DNA of 64,000 bases from UBA5314 sp040217815. GTDB lineage: Bacteria > Bacillota > Syntrophomonadia > Syntrophomonadales > Syntrophomonadaceae. The stretch lies in contig JBEHWI010000011.1 in NCBI GenBank assembly GCA_040217815.1, positions 1 to 64,000 on the forward strand, in the 5' to 3' direction. The position numbers were made by a program, and so were the translations under genes. Below the pieces are notes generated by a model. It was not told the origin of the DNA, searched no databases, and saw nothing but the letters and a program-made list of their open reading frames with translations. The stretch's first letter is position 1. The number at the start of each line of letters is the position of its first letter. This document shows positions 32,616-42,099 of this stretch, in pieces.

Positions 32616-34898
32616 TTGATCATGTTGAGTAGAAAGAAAGCCCGATCAACATGCCTTATTTTTGCTTTGTTATTTGCCGTGTCTTGCTTTATCTACCCCA
32701 TCGGCTACCTGTCAGCCTCTACTGACGCCACTTTCACAATCACAGCGCCCGCGGCCGGAGATGTTCTAGCGGCCGGAACCGACTACACTATTACCTGGAC
32801 TTATACCGGAAATCCGGGAGACCAGGTTAACCTGACCCTTTACAAAGAAGGCAAAAGCTCCTATCGTATTGCCTCAAACGTTCCGGTGGGCTCGGGGGGA
32901 AGCGGATCATACACCTGGAAAGTAAACTCTGTTTATGTTCCCGAGGGCAGCAGTTACACGATAAGGATCTTCACCCCCAGCACCACTAACCGGGTTGAGG
33001 CCTTTAGCCCGACATTCAGCGTAACCCATCAGGCGTCCGGTCAGCAGTCAAATCAAAACCAGAATCCTGCCGGCAGTCAAACCACCGGGCAATCCAACCT
33101 GGCGGAGACTACGATTATTAATGATTCCTCTTTTGTAACGTTAAAAGCGGTTCCCAATCCCGGGGGAGGGAGCGATTCGCTCTATAAACTTCAGGTACAG
33201 GCCAATAATTCATCAACTCCGGTTGAGGTCTCCTATCTGACCCTCAGCACGTCAAGTTCACCGGACAATCCTTCTACGGGAATAAAGACCAGCAAGCTCA
33301 CCGAGTCTGACAATGCCTGGAGCGCTTCGGGTCAAACCTACAGCCATAGCGAAGTAGGGGGCTGGGCTATGCCCGAATATGCGAAAAACCCGCAGAGTTT
33401 TGCGCTGCCGCATTACCGCACCTGTGTGATGATGCTGGCCCGCTATGAAAAGATCTACGCAGTATTTATCCGTGAAAATGACGGTCAACTGAGCTACCAG
33501 GTCTTCAAAGGTGGAGCCTTTAATGGCTTGAATGTTCCCGGTCTGGGTCAGGTAACCCGCAGCGGCGACCAGTTCCAGATTCACTCCGAGGGAGGAGCCG
33601 TAGAAGTGGGCATCTGGGACAAAGGCACCTACCAGCATGATGAAGTTACTGGTTGGGCCAGGGAAAGCTACCAGGCCAATGATAAAACCTACCCCATACC
33701 CAAATACGGTATGTTTATGCTGACCATTGCCCGCTACGGTAAACTGGGCCTGGTCATGGGCAACTTGAACGACGGGCACCTGGGGACGGTTTGTTTTTCT
33801 GGTTCAAGCCTTTTGGGAGCCGAAAGTGTGTCCGGTCTTTGCGAAATAAGCAATGCCGGAAGTACCAATATAAAAATCAACGGTACGGGAAGCGACCCGG
33901 TGGAAGTTTCCCAGTTTGCGTTTGACAATACCTGCTGGCAGTGGGAGGTAAACGGCTGGAGCCAGGAAGCCTTCAAAGCGAATCCCCAGGTTCTTTCCTT
34001 GAAGCACTACACTCCCGGCTTTATAACCTGCAGCCGTTACAGCAAGGCCGGCGTCTTCTTTTACAACGAAAATGACGGCAATTTAGGACTCCTGCCGCTC
34101 AATTCCAGCACCCAGGCATCGGCGGCCAGTTCGGCCCAGCAGAATCAAAATTCTTCCGGGCAGTCGGGCGCCACCCAGTCCGATGCTATAAAGGTTTATT
34201 ATAACAGCAAGCTGTTGTCCTTTGACCAACCGCCGGTCATAATCGGCGGCAGGACCCTGGTCCCCATGGGGACGCTTTTTAACGCCCTGGGAGCCTCGGT
34301 ACAATGGAATGCCGCGGAGCAGATGGTTACTTCCGCCAAAGGCAGTATCGTTGTTATACTGATTATTGGAGAGGATACCGCCCGGGTTAATGGGAATGAA
34401 ACCGCCCTCAGCCAGCCGGCGCAAATCATAGGCGGACGCACCATGGTTCCCCTTGCCTTTGTAGCCCAGGCTCTGCAGGCTGACGTAAAATGGGACGGAA
34501 ACACCCGAACCATTAATATAAACCAGGAGAGCTCAGGGACTTCCGAGCTTACGTTTAATGGCAAGCAGGTGGTCGATATGTTTTTCAGCAGCCTGGGCAG
34601 CCGCGAGGTAGACGATGCTATGTCCCTGATGGATGCTGAACTATTGGGTGATGATGCCGCCACGGCCGCTTGGAGGAGCCTTTTCAGTTCCTTTGACACG
34701 CTTCAAGTGAAAAACATTACTGACTGGAATCCCGGTGAATGGACTCTGGACCAGCAAGCTTTCAAAGTGGAGTTTGCCCTGCAGTTAAAGAACGGCGCTC
34801 CGGAGACCATGTGGATGGATGGCCTCAACACCCGCTGGGTGTTTGTGAAGTCTGTTAATGGTCAGGGTAAAATCAGCCAGTTGGCTACCGGTCCATGA
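32616..34898 (+). CDS. Large secreted protein: KNH/Kre9-like Ig domain, three internal repeats, two stalk domains, DUF4829-like tail
   Basis: About 760 residues with a signal peptide (about 12-34). An Ig-like domain (about 38-140: FTITAPAAGDVLAAGTDYTITW) is of the Ser/Thr-rich GPI-anchor N-terminal type. A Gln/Ser linker leads to three related repeats of about 90-100 residues (about 225-500; each has a GGWxxxxYxxN segment, a hydrophobic RYxK motif and an NDGxLG loop). Then come two stalk units (VYYNSKLLSFDQPPVIIGGR and a second with GGRTMVPLAFVAQAL), and a C-terminal about 110-residue domain. TTG 32616 has AAAAGGAGGA 5 bp upstream; ATG 32622 is the alternative. It is probably a surface protein; no enzyme motif is seen. 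Confidence 0.8.
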   Translation: MIMLSRKKARSTCLIFALLFAVSCFIYPIGYLSASTDATFTITAPAAGDVLAAGTDYTITWTYTGNPGDQVNLTLYKEGKSSYRIASNVPVGSGGSGSYTWKVNSVYVPEGSSYTIRIFTPSTTNRVEAFSPTFSVTHQASGQQSNQNQNPAGSQTTGQSNLAETTIINDSSFVTLKAVPNPGGGSDSLYKLQVQANNSSTPVEVSYLTLSTSSSPDNPSTGIKTSKLTESDNAWSASGQTYSHSEVGGWAMPEYAKNPQSFALPHYRTCVMMLARYEKIYAVFIRENDGQLSYQVFKGGAFNGLNVPGLGQVTRSGDQFQIHSEGGAVEVGIWDKGTYQHDEVTGWARESYQANDKTYPIPKYGMFMLTIARYGKLGLVMGNLNDGHLGTVCFSGSSLLGAESVSGLCEISNAGSTNIKINGTGSDPVEVSQFAFDNTCWQWEVNGWSQEAFKANPQVLSLKHYTPGFITCSRYSKAGVFFYNENDGNLGLLPLNSSTQASAASSAQQNQNSSGQSGATQSDAIKVYYNSKLLSFDQPPVIIGGRTLVPMGTLFNALGASVQWNAAEQMVTSAKGSIVVILIIGEDTARVNGNETALSQPAQIIGGRTMVPLAFVAQALQADVKWDGNTRTININQESSGTSELTFNGKQVVDMFFSSLGSREVDDAMSLMDAELLGDDAATAAWRSLFSSFDTLQVKNITDWNPGEWTLDQQAFKVEFALQLKNGAPETMWMDGLNTRWVFVKSVNGQGKISQLATGP

Positions 34899-35012
34899 TA
34901 AAATAACAACCCGGTCTATAAAAAACTCACCTATGACCCTTCTTGTGAATAAAATGAAATCAAATCCATTATCTCCAGAAATAACTATCTGGAAAAAAAG
35001 GAGGGTTATATA

Positions 35013-35276
35013 TTGAAACCAAGACGCAGAGGAAGGGTAGAAAACCAGGTCTATTCCAGTCGAGTACTGAGATCTGAATTTGACCGAAACTGGAGAACAT
35101 CGCTTTCCAACAGCGGTTACGTGGTGTATGTAGCCAGGTCGAATCAAGCCAAAGCGGTAGTTTTACTTGCCAACGGCCAGAGAAAACAACTGGTTTTCAA
35201 TAAAGGCGGGAAAGTAATGGTAGGCGGTGGTGGAACCAGTCATTACAGCAAACCGCATCTGGCGAGAACAATATAA
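35013..35276 (+). CDS. Small basic hypothetical protein
   Basis: An 87-residue protein with a TTG start and AAAAGGAGGG 7 bp upstream. It is rich in Arg/Lys and ends with a glycine-rich GGKVMVGGGGTSHYSK stretch. No family is recognised and it has its own terminator downstream. The basic character could indicate nucleic-acid binding, but nothing in the sequence shows it. Confidence 0.65.
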   Translation: MKPRRRGRVENQVYSSRVLRSEFDRNWRTSLSNSGYVVYVARSNQAKAVVLLANGQRKQLVFNKGGKVMVGGGGTSHYSKPHLARTI

Positions 35277-35300
35277 TTTAACAATAACCAATTACTATAA

Positions 35301-35341
35301 AGGGGAAAACCAGATGCCTGGTGATCCCCTGTCTTGTTTTA
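35301..35341 (+). terminator. Terminator after the basic hypothetical gene
   Basis: AGGGGA (35301-35306) pairs with TCCCCT (35325-35330), with an inner ACCAG...CTGGT stem and a T-rich tail. Confidence 0.65.
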
Positions 35342-35362
35342 TTTTAAGTAAAAACTGCCCTA

Positions 35363-35398
35363 AAAAAGGAGGCGCTATAAACCGCAGTCTATAGCGCC
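35363..35398 (-). terminator. Minus-strand terminator after the ABC-2 permease fragment
   Basis: A perfect GGCGCTATA / TATAGCGCC stem (35371-35398) is followed on the minus strand by CC and TTTTTT. Confidence 0.8.
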
Positions 35399-35416
35399 GA
35401 ACTATGCCGGTATAAA

Positions 35417-35692
35417 TTACCCCCACTTGAAAAACTTGATAGAACTAGAGTTGCAAATGCCAGCCAGAACTATCATTACAATAATCGTCAGCAATACGCT
35501 ATCCATTGACAGTCCCAGTGAAGCGGCTTTTAGAAGTTTGATGCCCTGCGTCATCGGCATAATATCGGCAATTTTCTGAAGTGTTACCGGCATGAGTTCA
35601 TACGACACGGTTGGACCAGAAAAAATGATCATGGGGAAATACAGTAAGCATGCAATCACGCTTGCACGAAAAAGTTTTGGCTGGTTCAACAT
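35417..35692 (-). pseudogene. C-terminal fragment of an ABC-2 type permease
   Basis: 91 codons contain the last two or three membrane helices of an ABC-2 exporter permease (LFRASVIACLLYFPMIIFSG, PMTQGIKLLKAASLG, ending FFKWG). Complete family members have about 250-380 residues; no N-terminal part or ATPase gene is present upstream. The old terminator is still in place, so the fragment is the remnant of a lost exporter. Confidence 0.75.
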
Positions 35693-35718
35693 GAGTTTAA
35701 AATGGCCCGATTTCGGGT

Positions 35719-36051
35719 TTACGAGATAAACGATTCAGTCTGTACCTTTTTTGCTGTCCAATATTGGTTGGGGGCCCATTGATAAAATGGCACTGCTCTG
35801 AAGGTATAAACTTCTTCTGAAGAAAGGGCCGCCCAGGCTTCTTCGGCAGTTAAGAAGGTAGAGGCCAGTTCGCAGACCATCAATTCATCGCCGTTCATGT
35901 AGGCCAAAAGAGCCGCGAATGAGCCGGGTTGAAGTATATCAGCCGGGAAGACGGTTTCAACCCGGTTCATAACCAGGCGTCTTTCTCCCGGCAGGTTGTC
36001 CTGCAGCCACCCGGCAAATTTCTGCAAATCCATTTTCTCAGACACTTCCAT
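35719..36051 (-). CDS. Hypothetical protein
   Basis: A 110-residue acidic soluble protein, with AAGGGTG 7 bp before the ATG. It contains no motif I recognise (LQKFAGWLQDNLPGERRLVM, LTAEEAWAALSSEEVYTFR). It lies upstream of the permease fragment on the same strand. Confidence 0.6.
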   Translation of the reverse strand: MEVSEKMDLQKFAGWLQDNLPGERRLVMNRVETVFPADILQPGSFAALLAYMNGDELMVCELASTFLTAEEAWAALSSEEVYTFRAVPFYQWAPNQYWTAKKVQTESFIS

Positions 36052-36441
36052 TGTAGAACACCCTTTCTACCTCAATTATATTATTCCGTCAATGAAGAAC
36101 CAACGCAGATTTTAGTTAGCCAGACATATTCAAAATTAAACAGATTAATGGTCATTGCCAGAGAGAACTATAAACATGGTTAATTAGAATCTGGCTAAAG
36201 ACTACCGCAGCCGTTAAATAGGGTCTGTTGACCATTAGAAAATTACTAATTATACTAATATTAGTAATATTTAGCTGTTTCGGTTTGGTTCCCATGGAAT
36301 TAATTATTAATATGCCTAAATTATTATATCTGGGTTGGAAACACAGGACATGCAGAGAGTTAGAGGGAGAGTACTCTATCCTAATATAATCTAACCTACT
36401 CAATTTGGAAAAGTCCGTAAATCTTGTTTACTTGGTCTTTG
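36052..36441. other. Gene-free region
   Basis: No supported gene. TTAGCCAGA (36116-36124) and TCTGGCTAA (36191-36199) form a widely spaced inverted repeat of unknown meaning. Confidence 0.4.
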
Positions 36442-36654
36442 CTATTCGGTGCCGCACCCCGTGCTTTTTAGGAGCAGGGAGGGAACCTGTTCACAAATAT
36501 ATTCCCGGTTTATCAATGGCTGGCTGTGTGATAAAGCAAGCTGGCAGACGGTTATGTTCTGGGCTATAGCTTTAATGAACGTTGCGCTCGTTTTACAGAT
36601 GGCAGCCTTGCGTACATCCTGGATTTCTTGAGTATCTCCGTTGAACACAATCAA
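36442..36654 (-). CDS. Small hypothetical protein, possibly coupled to the upstream gene
   Basis: A 70-codon frame whose TTG start overlaps the TGA of the 36651-37193 gene. The composition looks like a real helical protein (SATFIKAIAQNITVCQLAL). The ribosome site is weak, so translation would depend on coupling. Not recognised. Confidence 0.4.
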   Translation of the reverse strand: MIVFNGDTQEIQDVRKAAICKTSATFIKAIAQNITVCQLALSHSQPLINREYICEQVPSLLLKSTGCGTE

Positions 36655-37193
36655 TTAACCGGGGCAATCAGCTGCTTGGCCATTTCTACTGCAAAGGGAG
36701 TAAGTGCAGTCATGGACAGGAAGGTGATCTTCAAGGCCAGCTCGGGTGAAATGAGAAAAGCGTTTTTATAATTGGCGGCGATCTCATAAAATTCGTTGTA
36801 ATATTTTTCAGCGATTATGTAATAATATTTCGGATCGGCGTTGTAGATCCCAAAGTAATTCGATACGCTGCAGCGGTCATTCAGAACGTCATCAAAATTA
36901 TATAATGCGTTCCCGTTAAAAGACAGGATTTCTTCGTTGTGAATGATCAAAACGGCGTCCACTGCCTTTACAAAAAAATAAGAAAAAGCGTTTCTTATAA
37001 TTGGAGAAGAGACGTTGGGGCCGGCTGAATTTAAAATGTCGTTGGTGAGGTTATTGGCGTACTGGTACATCAAGGAAGATATTTCAGCTGGAATATCTAT
37101 TTGAAGGACTTCCTGGCGGTTGTCCGCTACATTATACCTTACAATCACATCAAAGAGAATATCTTGTTCTAAAACGGCATTACTATTATCCAT
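36651..37193 (-). CDS. Hypothetical protein
   Basis: A 180-residue protein, with GGAGGA 7 bp before the ATG. It is acidic and rich in Asn and Tyr (YFGIYNADPKYYYIIAEKYYNEF), with a moderately hydrophobic C-terminus that is not a clear membrane helix. No family is recognised. Confidence 0.6.
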   Translation of the reverse strand: MDNSNAVLEQDILFDVIVRYNVADNRQEVLQIDIPAEISSLMYQYANNLTNDILNSAGPNVSSPIIRNAFSYFFVKAVDAVLIIHNEEILSFNGNALYNFDDVLNDRCSVSNYFGIYNADPKYYYIIAEKYYNEFYEIAANYKNAFLISPELALKITFLSMTALTPFAVEMAKQLIAPVN

Positions 37194-37302
37194 TACGATT
37201 CCTCCGCACCCAATTACTGATATCCGGGTTTCACTAATCTTTAATACCCATTTTAAGTATATTCTAAAAAACGAGCTTCCTGCCCTGAAAATATAATGAA
37301 TA

Positions 37303-37590
37303 CTAAATGCCGAGCGGGGAGGACAGTTCTTTTTCGTTGCACATCAAAGTGATGGGGTACACTTTAAAATTCGTTTGCTTCAAACGGGTTAATACGTCCT
37401 GCAATATTTCGTTGTTATGGATAACCCAGCTGATTATAACGAAGTCAAAGGAGGAATTGGCCAGAAAGTTGTACTGTGCCCTGGTAGTTAATGGTATATA
37501 TTTTTTATAAAGTAGTATGTAACTATACTCAAGAAAGTGGATGAGCATGGGAGACGTCAGAATGAATTGATAGTTCTGATTACTACGCAT
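37303..37590 (-). pseudogene. Internal fragment of a P-loop nucleotide kinase-like protein
   Basis: 95 codons resemble the middle and late part of AAA/shikimate-kinase-like small kinases (FDFVIISWVIHNNEILQDVLTRL, KVYPITLMCNEKEL). The N-terminal P-loop and the C-terminal segment are missing, and there is no good ribosome site. It is read as debris of a kinase gene. Confidence 0.5.
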
Positions 37591-37729
37591 TTTTTACCTA
37601 CTCTCTGTTTTGTGGCAAAGTACCGGTAAGTATAACTGGATACCCAACCGGTCCCAAGCACAACTTTTTGATCAGTAAATTACGGAATCCAGGTTTCCAT
37701 GTCTGATGCGCCATGAGGAGGATACAATT

Positions 37730-38410
37730 GTGAGCCAATATTACATACAACTAGAAAATATTACGATTAATAAATTCAGAAATCTTTTGCAAAAAGCTGA
37801 ATTGCTTCCCAGTCAACAGATATTAAAAGACGGGCTGGATGCCAGTTTCAATGCCATTGAGAAAGAAGGCATTAAAAATTTGGACCAATTGCAGTCCCTT
37901 CTAAAAACTAAAGCGGGGCTTGCGAAGTTGGCTGGGAAAACTGGAATCACAGAAGAATTCTTAACCGTACTGCGCCGTGAAGTAAATGGCTATGTTTCTA
38001 AAAAGCGAAAAATCAATGAATTTCCTACTTTAGACGAACAATTTATAAACCAACTTGAAGCGATGAATATTAAAGATACCCAGCAATATTTTAATGAAGT
38101 TTTCACCGCCGCAGATCGAACCGCTTTGGCTGATAAGATAGGCGTGGGCATGGAGCCGGTACTGGAACTGACCAGGTTAGTGGATGTAAGCAGACTGCGT
38201 TATGTAAATCAAGCCTTCGCAACCTTGCTGGTTAAAGCCGGATATGATTGCGTCGAAAAAGTATCCAGGGCCGATCCTGATAAATTATATAAAGACATTA
38301 AAAAAGCGAATGAAGAAAATAGATATTACCGAGGAGCCATTGGACTAAAAGACATAAAATATTTGATAAATGATGCCAAAGAACTCCCCAGGGCGAGGGT
38401 TGAATATTAG
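37730..38410 (+). CDS. DUF4332 protein with helix-hairpin-helix-like repeats
   Basis: A 226-residue soluble protein. GTG 37730 follows GAGGAGG by 8 bp. Repeated GI/GV segments with surrounding helices (IEKEGIKNLDQLQSLLKTKAG, LLVKAGYDCVEKVSRADPDKLY) are typical of DUF4332, a relative of the non-specific DNA-binding helix-hairpin-helix folds. It appears to be a single gene; the role is unknown. Confidence 0.78.
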   Translation: MSQYYIQLENITINKFRNLLQKAELLPSQQILKDGLDASFNAIEKEGIKNLDQLQSLLKTKAGLAKLAGKTGITEEFLTVLRREVNGYVSKKRKINEFPTLDEQFINQLEAMNIKDTQQYFNEVFTAADRTALADKIGVGMEPVLELTRLVDVSRLRYVNQAFATLLVKAGYDCVEKVSRADPDKLYKDIKKANEENRYYRGAIGLKDIKYLINDAKELPRARVEY

Positions 38411-38476
38411 TTTTTATAAGCAGACAACAGAGCCTGTGAAAAGCTCAAGCATACGAAGGAGCCGTGGAGTTGGGGG

Positions 38477-39196
38477 TTATACCACTCCACTTTGTTCCAC
38501 CTCCCAGTCCTTTCTCACGTCAACATAAAGCTCGCCTGATGTACCCAATTGAGCAACCATAACATTATGTAAGTCTTCAATACCCTGCTTTTTTAATGCT
38601 TCTCTCAACCAGTCTTCGTTTAGCCCCAGGCTATCTAAACGATGGTGGGCAATATTACCGTCGACCATCAGGACTACCGGATATCTGCCCATAGTCTCGG
38701 TTCCAATATGGAGGTCTTTTCTGGTAGGAGCGCTTTCTTCGGGTTTGGTAAGTACGCTTAATTTTCCGTTGGTTTCTAAAACCGCTTCCTGGACCATCGC
38801 CAGATCAAATATTCGGTGCCCCCTTAATTGAGCCATGAGTTCTTCAATATTGTAATGGGTCCGCTTCATGGCATCCTCCATCAATTTGCCATTGCGTATG
38901 ATTACGGTCGGTTCGCCCTGAATGATTTTTAGGGCGGGAATGTTCTTTAAAACCAGTGCATCCATGGCAATCGCCAGTCCGGTCCATACTAAAATACCGG
39001 CAATGGCATGCACTGTTTGAATATTTGTATCTATTGACATGGAGGCCGCGATGGAGCCAATGGTGATTCCGGTCGCATAATCAAAAAAGGTGAGCTGTGA
39101 TATCTGGGTTTTTCCCATAAGACGGGCCATAATCAAAAGAGTAAAAAAAGCCAGGGTAGCCCGGAGAAGCACTACAAGCATAATCGGCAAATCCAT
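38477..39196 (-). CDS. DUF421 (YetF/YdfR-type) membrane protein
   Basis: About 239 residues. Three N-terminal membrane helices are followed by a cytoplasmic domain with the family motifs (ARLMGKTQISQLTFFDYATGITIGSIAA, GEPTVIIRNGKL, YNIEELMAQLR). Known relatives occur in spore-formers, some in spore germination and membrane roles. The start is uncertain: ATG 39196 lies only 1 bp from AGGAGG, and TTG 39190 lies 7 bp from it and may be the true start; the frame is open to 39250. Confidence 0.85.
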   Translation of the reverse strand: MDLPIMLVVLLRATLAFFTLLIMARLMGKTQISQLTFFDYATGITIGSIAASMSIDTNIQTVHAIAGILVWTGLAIAMDALVLKNIPALKIIQGEPTVIIRNGKLMEDAMKRTHYNIEELMAQLRGHRIFDLAMVQEAVLETNGKLSVLTKPEESAPTRKDLHIGTETMGRYPVVLMVDGNIAHHRLDSLGLNEDWLREALKKQGIEDLHNVMVAQLGTSGELYVDVRKDWEVEQSGVV

Positions 39197-39465
39197 CCCT
39201 CCTGGGTTGAGTTTGTAATAGTATGGCTTCAAGTTATTAGTGGAATTCAAAATTCAGGAGGGGATCGGAAGGGCTTATATATATAACGATGATTTGATAT
39301 TGACGAGATACTTCTCCAGGAAGTATGATTTTCCCAAAAATAACAGTATGCTAAAATTAGCTTATTGTTTTTGCTAAAACCAAAAATGAATCTTGAATTT
39401 CCTGTTCCAATTCCCATTTGGTGTGATTAAGTATAACTGCTAACATTTTAAGGAGGGCTTAGGAC

Positions 39466-40521
39466 GTGATAAAAGTTGGTATACTGGGGGCTTCAGGTTA
39501 TATGGGGGGAGAAGCTCTGCGGGTATTGTCCGAGCATCCGCAGGTTGAAGTGGTCTGGGCCACCAGCCGCAGCCAGAATCCGGCTGAGTATTATCACCGC
39601 AATTTCTTCGGTTCAAATATCAAGTTTATTAGTCCGGAGGATATAACCCCCTGTGACGCCATTTTTGTGGCCCTGCCAACCGGCCATGCCATGAATACAG
39701 CCCTGGAAATGTCAGACACCGGAGCGAAAATCATAGATTTGGGGGCTGATTTCAGGTTGAAGGATGTAAAGCAATGGGAAGCGGTATACGGCATGAAGCA
39801 TGCATGCCCTGATCTGGTCAAAGAGGCTGTATATGGAATTCCCGAGCTGCACCGGGAAAGCATCAAGAAATCGAGGATCATAGCCAACCCGGGATGCTAT
39901 TCTTCGGCAAGTATTTTTGGATTGGCGCCTTTGATCAAAGCAAACCTGATAGACAGGGACAAGATCGTTGTTGATGGGCTTTCAGGGACGTCGGGAGCAG
40001 GAACGGATTTCGACATTACCATGCACCATCCGGAGATAGGGAACAACCTGGTGCCGTATAATGTGGTTGGCCACCGGCACACCCATGAAATAGAACAGGA
40101 ACTCCAATTGGTCGGGAACGCCGGAGTGACGGTTCATTTTACAACCACCTATGTCCCTATAACCAGGGGGATTTTAGCTATTTGTCATTGCTTTCCGCGT
40201 GAGACGGTCACCAGGCAGGAGCTTTTGGAGGTTTACAACGACTTCTATCAGGATGAGTTCTTTATAAAAGTCTTTGACATGCCCGCGGATGCCCGGGCTT
40301 CATGGCAGTACCGGCCTTATCCCTGGGTGTCCGCTGTTTCGGGAACCAATTTCTGCCATATAGGCCTGGACATTGATAATGAAAGAAAGCGCATTGTGGT
40401 TTTCAGCGTTCTCGACAGCCTGGGCAAAGGCGGCGCCCATGCCGGGGTGCAGAATTTAAACATCTTATTGGGGCTGGATGAGAAAACTGGCTTGACCAGA
40501 TATGGAATGCACCCCTATTGA
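39466..40521 (+). CDS. argC: N-acetyl-gamma-glutamyl-phosphate reductase
   Basis: A 351-residue enzyme of arginine biosynthesis that reduces N-acetylglutamyl phosphate to the semialdehyde with NADPH. The nucleotide-binding GASGYMGGEALRVL is at the N-terminus, catalytic Cys144 lies in NPGCYSS, and GTSGAGTD and HRHTHEIEQEL are in the catalytic domain. GTG 39466 has AAGGAGGG upstream. It stands alone, with no argJ, argB or argD next to it. Confidence 0.95.
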   Translation: MIKVGILGASGYMGGEALRVLSEHPQVEVVWATSRSQNPAEYYHRNFFGSNIKFISPEDITPCDAIFVALPTGHAMNTALEMSDTGAKIIDLGADFRLKDVKQWEAVYGMKHACPDLVKEAVYGIPELHRESIKKSRIIANPGCYSSASIFGLAPLIKANLIDRDKIVVDGLSGTSGAGTDFDITMHHPEIGNNLVPYNVVGHRHTHEIEQELQLVGNAGVTVHFTTTYVPITRGILAICHCFPRETVTRQELLEVYNDFYQDEFFIKVFDMPADARASWQYRPYPWVSAVSGTNFCHIGLDIDNERKRIVVFSVLDSLGKGGAHAGVQNLNILLGLDEKTGLTRYGMHPY

Positions 40522-40551
40522 TAAAAAATTGAATAAGATTTCAGGTTTGTT

Positions 40552-41097
40552 CTATGATGGAACATAAATCTTACATAGTGATAAGACAAAGGCAGCAATA
40601 AATAGGAAGGCAAAAAATAGAATGACCGCTATTAATAATTTTAATATACTAAGCTTTTGGTGGACCACTCGGAATCCATAGCGACGATCCCAGGTGGTGC
40701 TGCCCTGATTGATCAGTTTTTTCATGGCCATCAAGGCAGTTAATATAGATATTAAGGGAATCGTTACGGCTAGACCCTCAGTAGTACTTCTAAACGACCT
40801 GAACACTGCAGTCCGGTAGGTAGAAGCTTTTGTTTTTACCGGCACAACCCGGGTGTTCAACAGCCATTTGCCGGGAGTAGTGCTAAACCGGTGAAGGAGG
40901 GCTGCTTCGTAGAATATCCACAGGGTCATGATCGCCAAACCTATGGCAAGCTCTTTATCTTTAATAATATAAGGTGAAGTTCCGGTTATGTTTATGAGGC
41001 CATATATTACCAAACAGCAAAACATCCACCAGAGATACAGGTCAATAATTTTAGCCCAAAAGCGCACCCACGGTCTGACCTGGCTTTCCTCAGGCAA
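40552..41097 (-). CDS. RDD family membrane protein
   Basis: About 181 residues with the RDD signature (RPWVRFWAKIIDLYLWWMF, then TPGKWLLNTRVVPV) and four membrane helices. TTG 41097 follows GAGGGGG by 9 bp; the frame extends to GTG 41115, which lies within that ribosome site. The family may include ion antiporters; no specific role can be given. It is convergent with argC 30 bp away. Confidence 0.82.
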   Translation of the reverse strand: MPEESQVRPWVRFWAKIIDLYLWWMFCCLVIYGLINITGTSPYIIKDKELAIGLAIMTLWIFYEAALLHRFSTTPGKWLLNTRVVPVKTKASTYRTAVFRSFRSTTEGLAVTIPLISILTALMAMKKLINQGSTTWDRRYGFRVVHQKLSILKLLIAVILFFAFLFIAAFVLSLCKIYVPS

Positions 41098-41496
41098 GGC
41101 ACTCCACCCCCTCACCTACTTTATGATTTAACGCTATTTACTAGACTACCACACCTGATGCCAAAAACCTCCATATTTATTAAAGGGTTAAAGCCGTCAA
41201 GGGGTCTGTTTAAAAATAGTAGATGGATTGCGATATAATAAGGCTATAGTGAGCCTTAATTTTACATAAAAGATGTATGCTGGGATGAATGGGCTTTGAA
41301 TGGTGATATTTTAACAATTCTCTTTGTGCTTACGGTGCCGTTTGTAGGCATTTTTATCGGCTACAAAACCAAAAACATGGGCCGGGATGAAAAGTACAAC
41401 CGGGGGCGGCCGTTATGTCTGGACAGTCATGAGCACGGCAAGGAGATACCGAAGGCAAACTCGACGGGTCGACACGGAAGGCGGGGGGATACATAT

Positions 41497-42006
41497 ATGG
41501 AAAACCGTTTTGCGAAGTACATAGAGCTGGCTAAAAAGTACAAAATGGTCAATGCCCAAATAATCACCCCGGATGACATCGTTTTTGATATCCGGGCCAT
41601 TTTAAAATGCCGTTGGGGCTGCAATGATTTCTTTAAAGAAGATGTCCGGTGCCACAGCCGCAACACCTCTCTCCAGGAAAGAATGGCAATGATCAAGAAA
41701 TATCGGAGCATTTTGCTTCTGCACTCCCACAACGCCAGGGATATAAGTATTGCCGCTCTCAAAATCGAGCGGGAGGCGTTTAATGACGGTTACTATTTTG
41801 CTTTTGCTATGAGGTTCTGCAATTTTTGTGAGACCTGCTCGGTGGAATCGACTGGGGTCTGTCAATTCCCGGAGAAAGTCCGGCCCTGCGATCAGTCCTT
41901 CGGGATGGACATTTTCGCAACCGCCCGGAAACTGGGTCTGCCCTGTGAAGTTCTGGCCGGGCATGAAGATACTCAAAACCGGTTTGGGCTTGTTTTGATA
42001 GATTAG
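41497..42006 (+). CDS. DUF2284 predicted metal-binding protein
   Basis: A 169-residue core with clustered cysteines (LKCRWGCNDF, RCHS, FCNFCETCSVESTGVC, RPCDQSFG), suggesting an iron-sulfur or other metal site. ATG 41497 has GGGGGGA 7 bp upstream. The frame is open upstream to TTG 41296 and would add 67 residues with a membrane helix (LTILFVLTVPFVGIFIGY). Either that is a membrane-anchored form or a separate small frame joined without a stop. A GATTAGGC-n2-GCCTAATC dyad covers its stop codon. Confidence 0.75.
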   Translation: MENRFAKYIELAKKYKMVNAQIITPDDIVFDIRAILKCRWGCNDFFKEDVRCHSRNTSLQERMAMIKKYRSILLLHSHNARDISIAALKIEREAFNDGYYFAFAMRFCNFCETCSVESTGVCQFPEKVRPCDQSFGMDIFATARKLGLPCEVLAGHEDTQNRFGLVLID

Positions 42007-42047
42007 GCAGGCCTAATCTATTATCAGGAAAGGATTTTGACCGGCAC

Positions 42048-42077
42048 TTGATCATTATTTAACAGGTAAATTATAAT
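42048..42077 (+). promoter_or_regulatory. Promoter of the ABC importer leader
   Basis: TTGATC (42048-42053), an 18-bp spacer and TATAAT (42072-42077). It lies about 335 bp upstream of the first structural gene, leaving a long leader. Confidence 0.6.
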
Positions 42078-42099
42078 GAAATATAGTCTAAACATAGGG

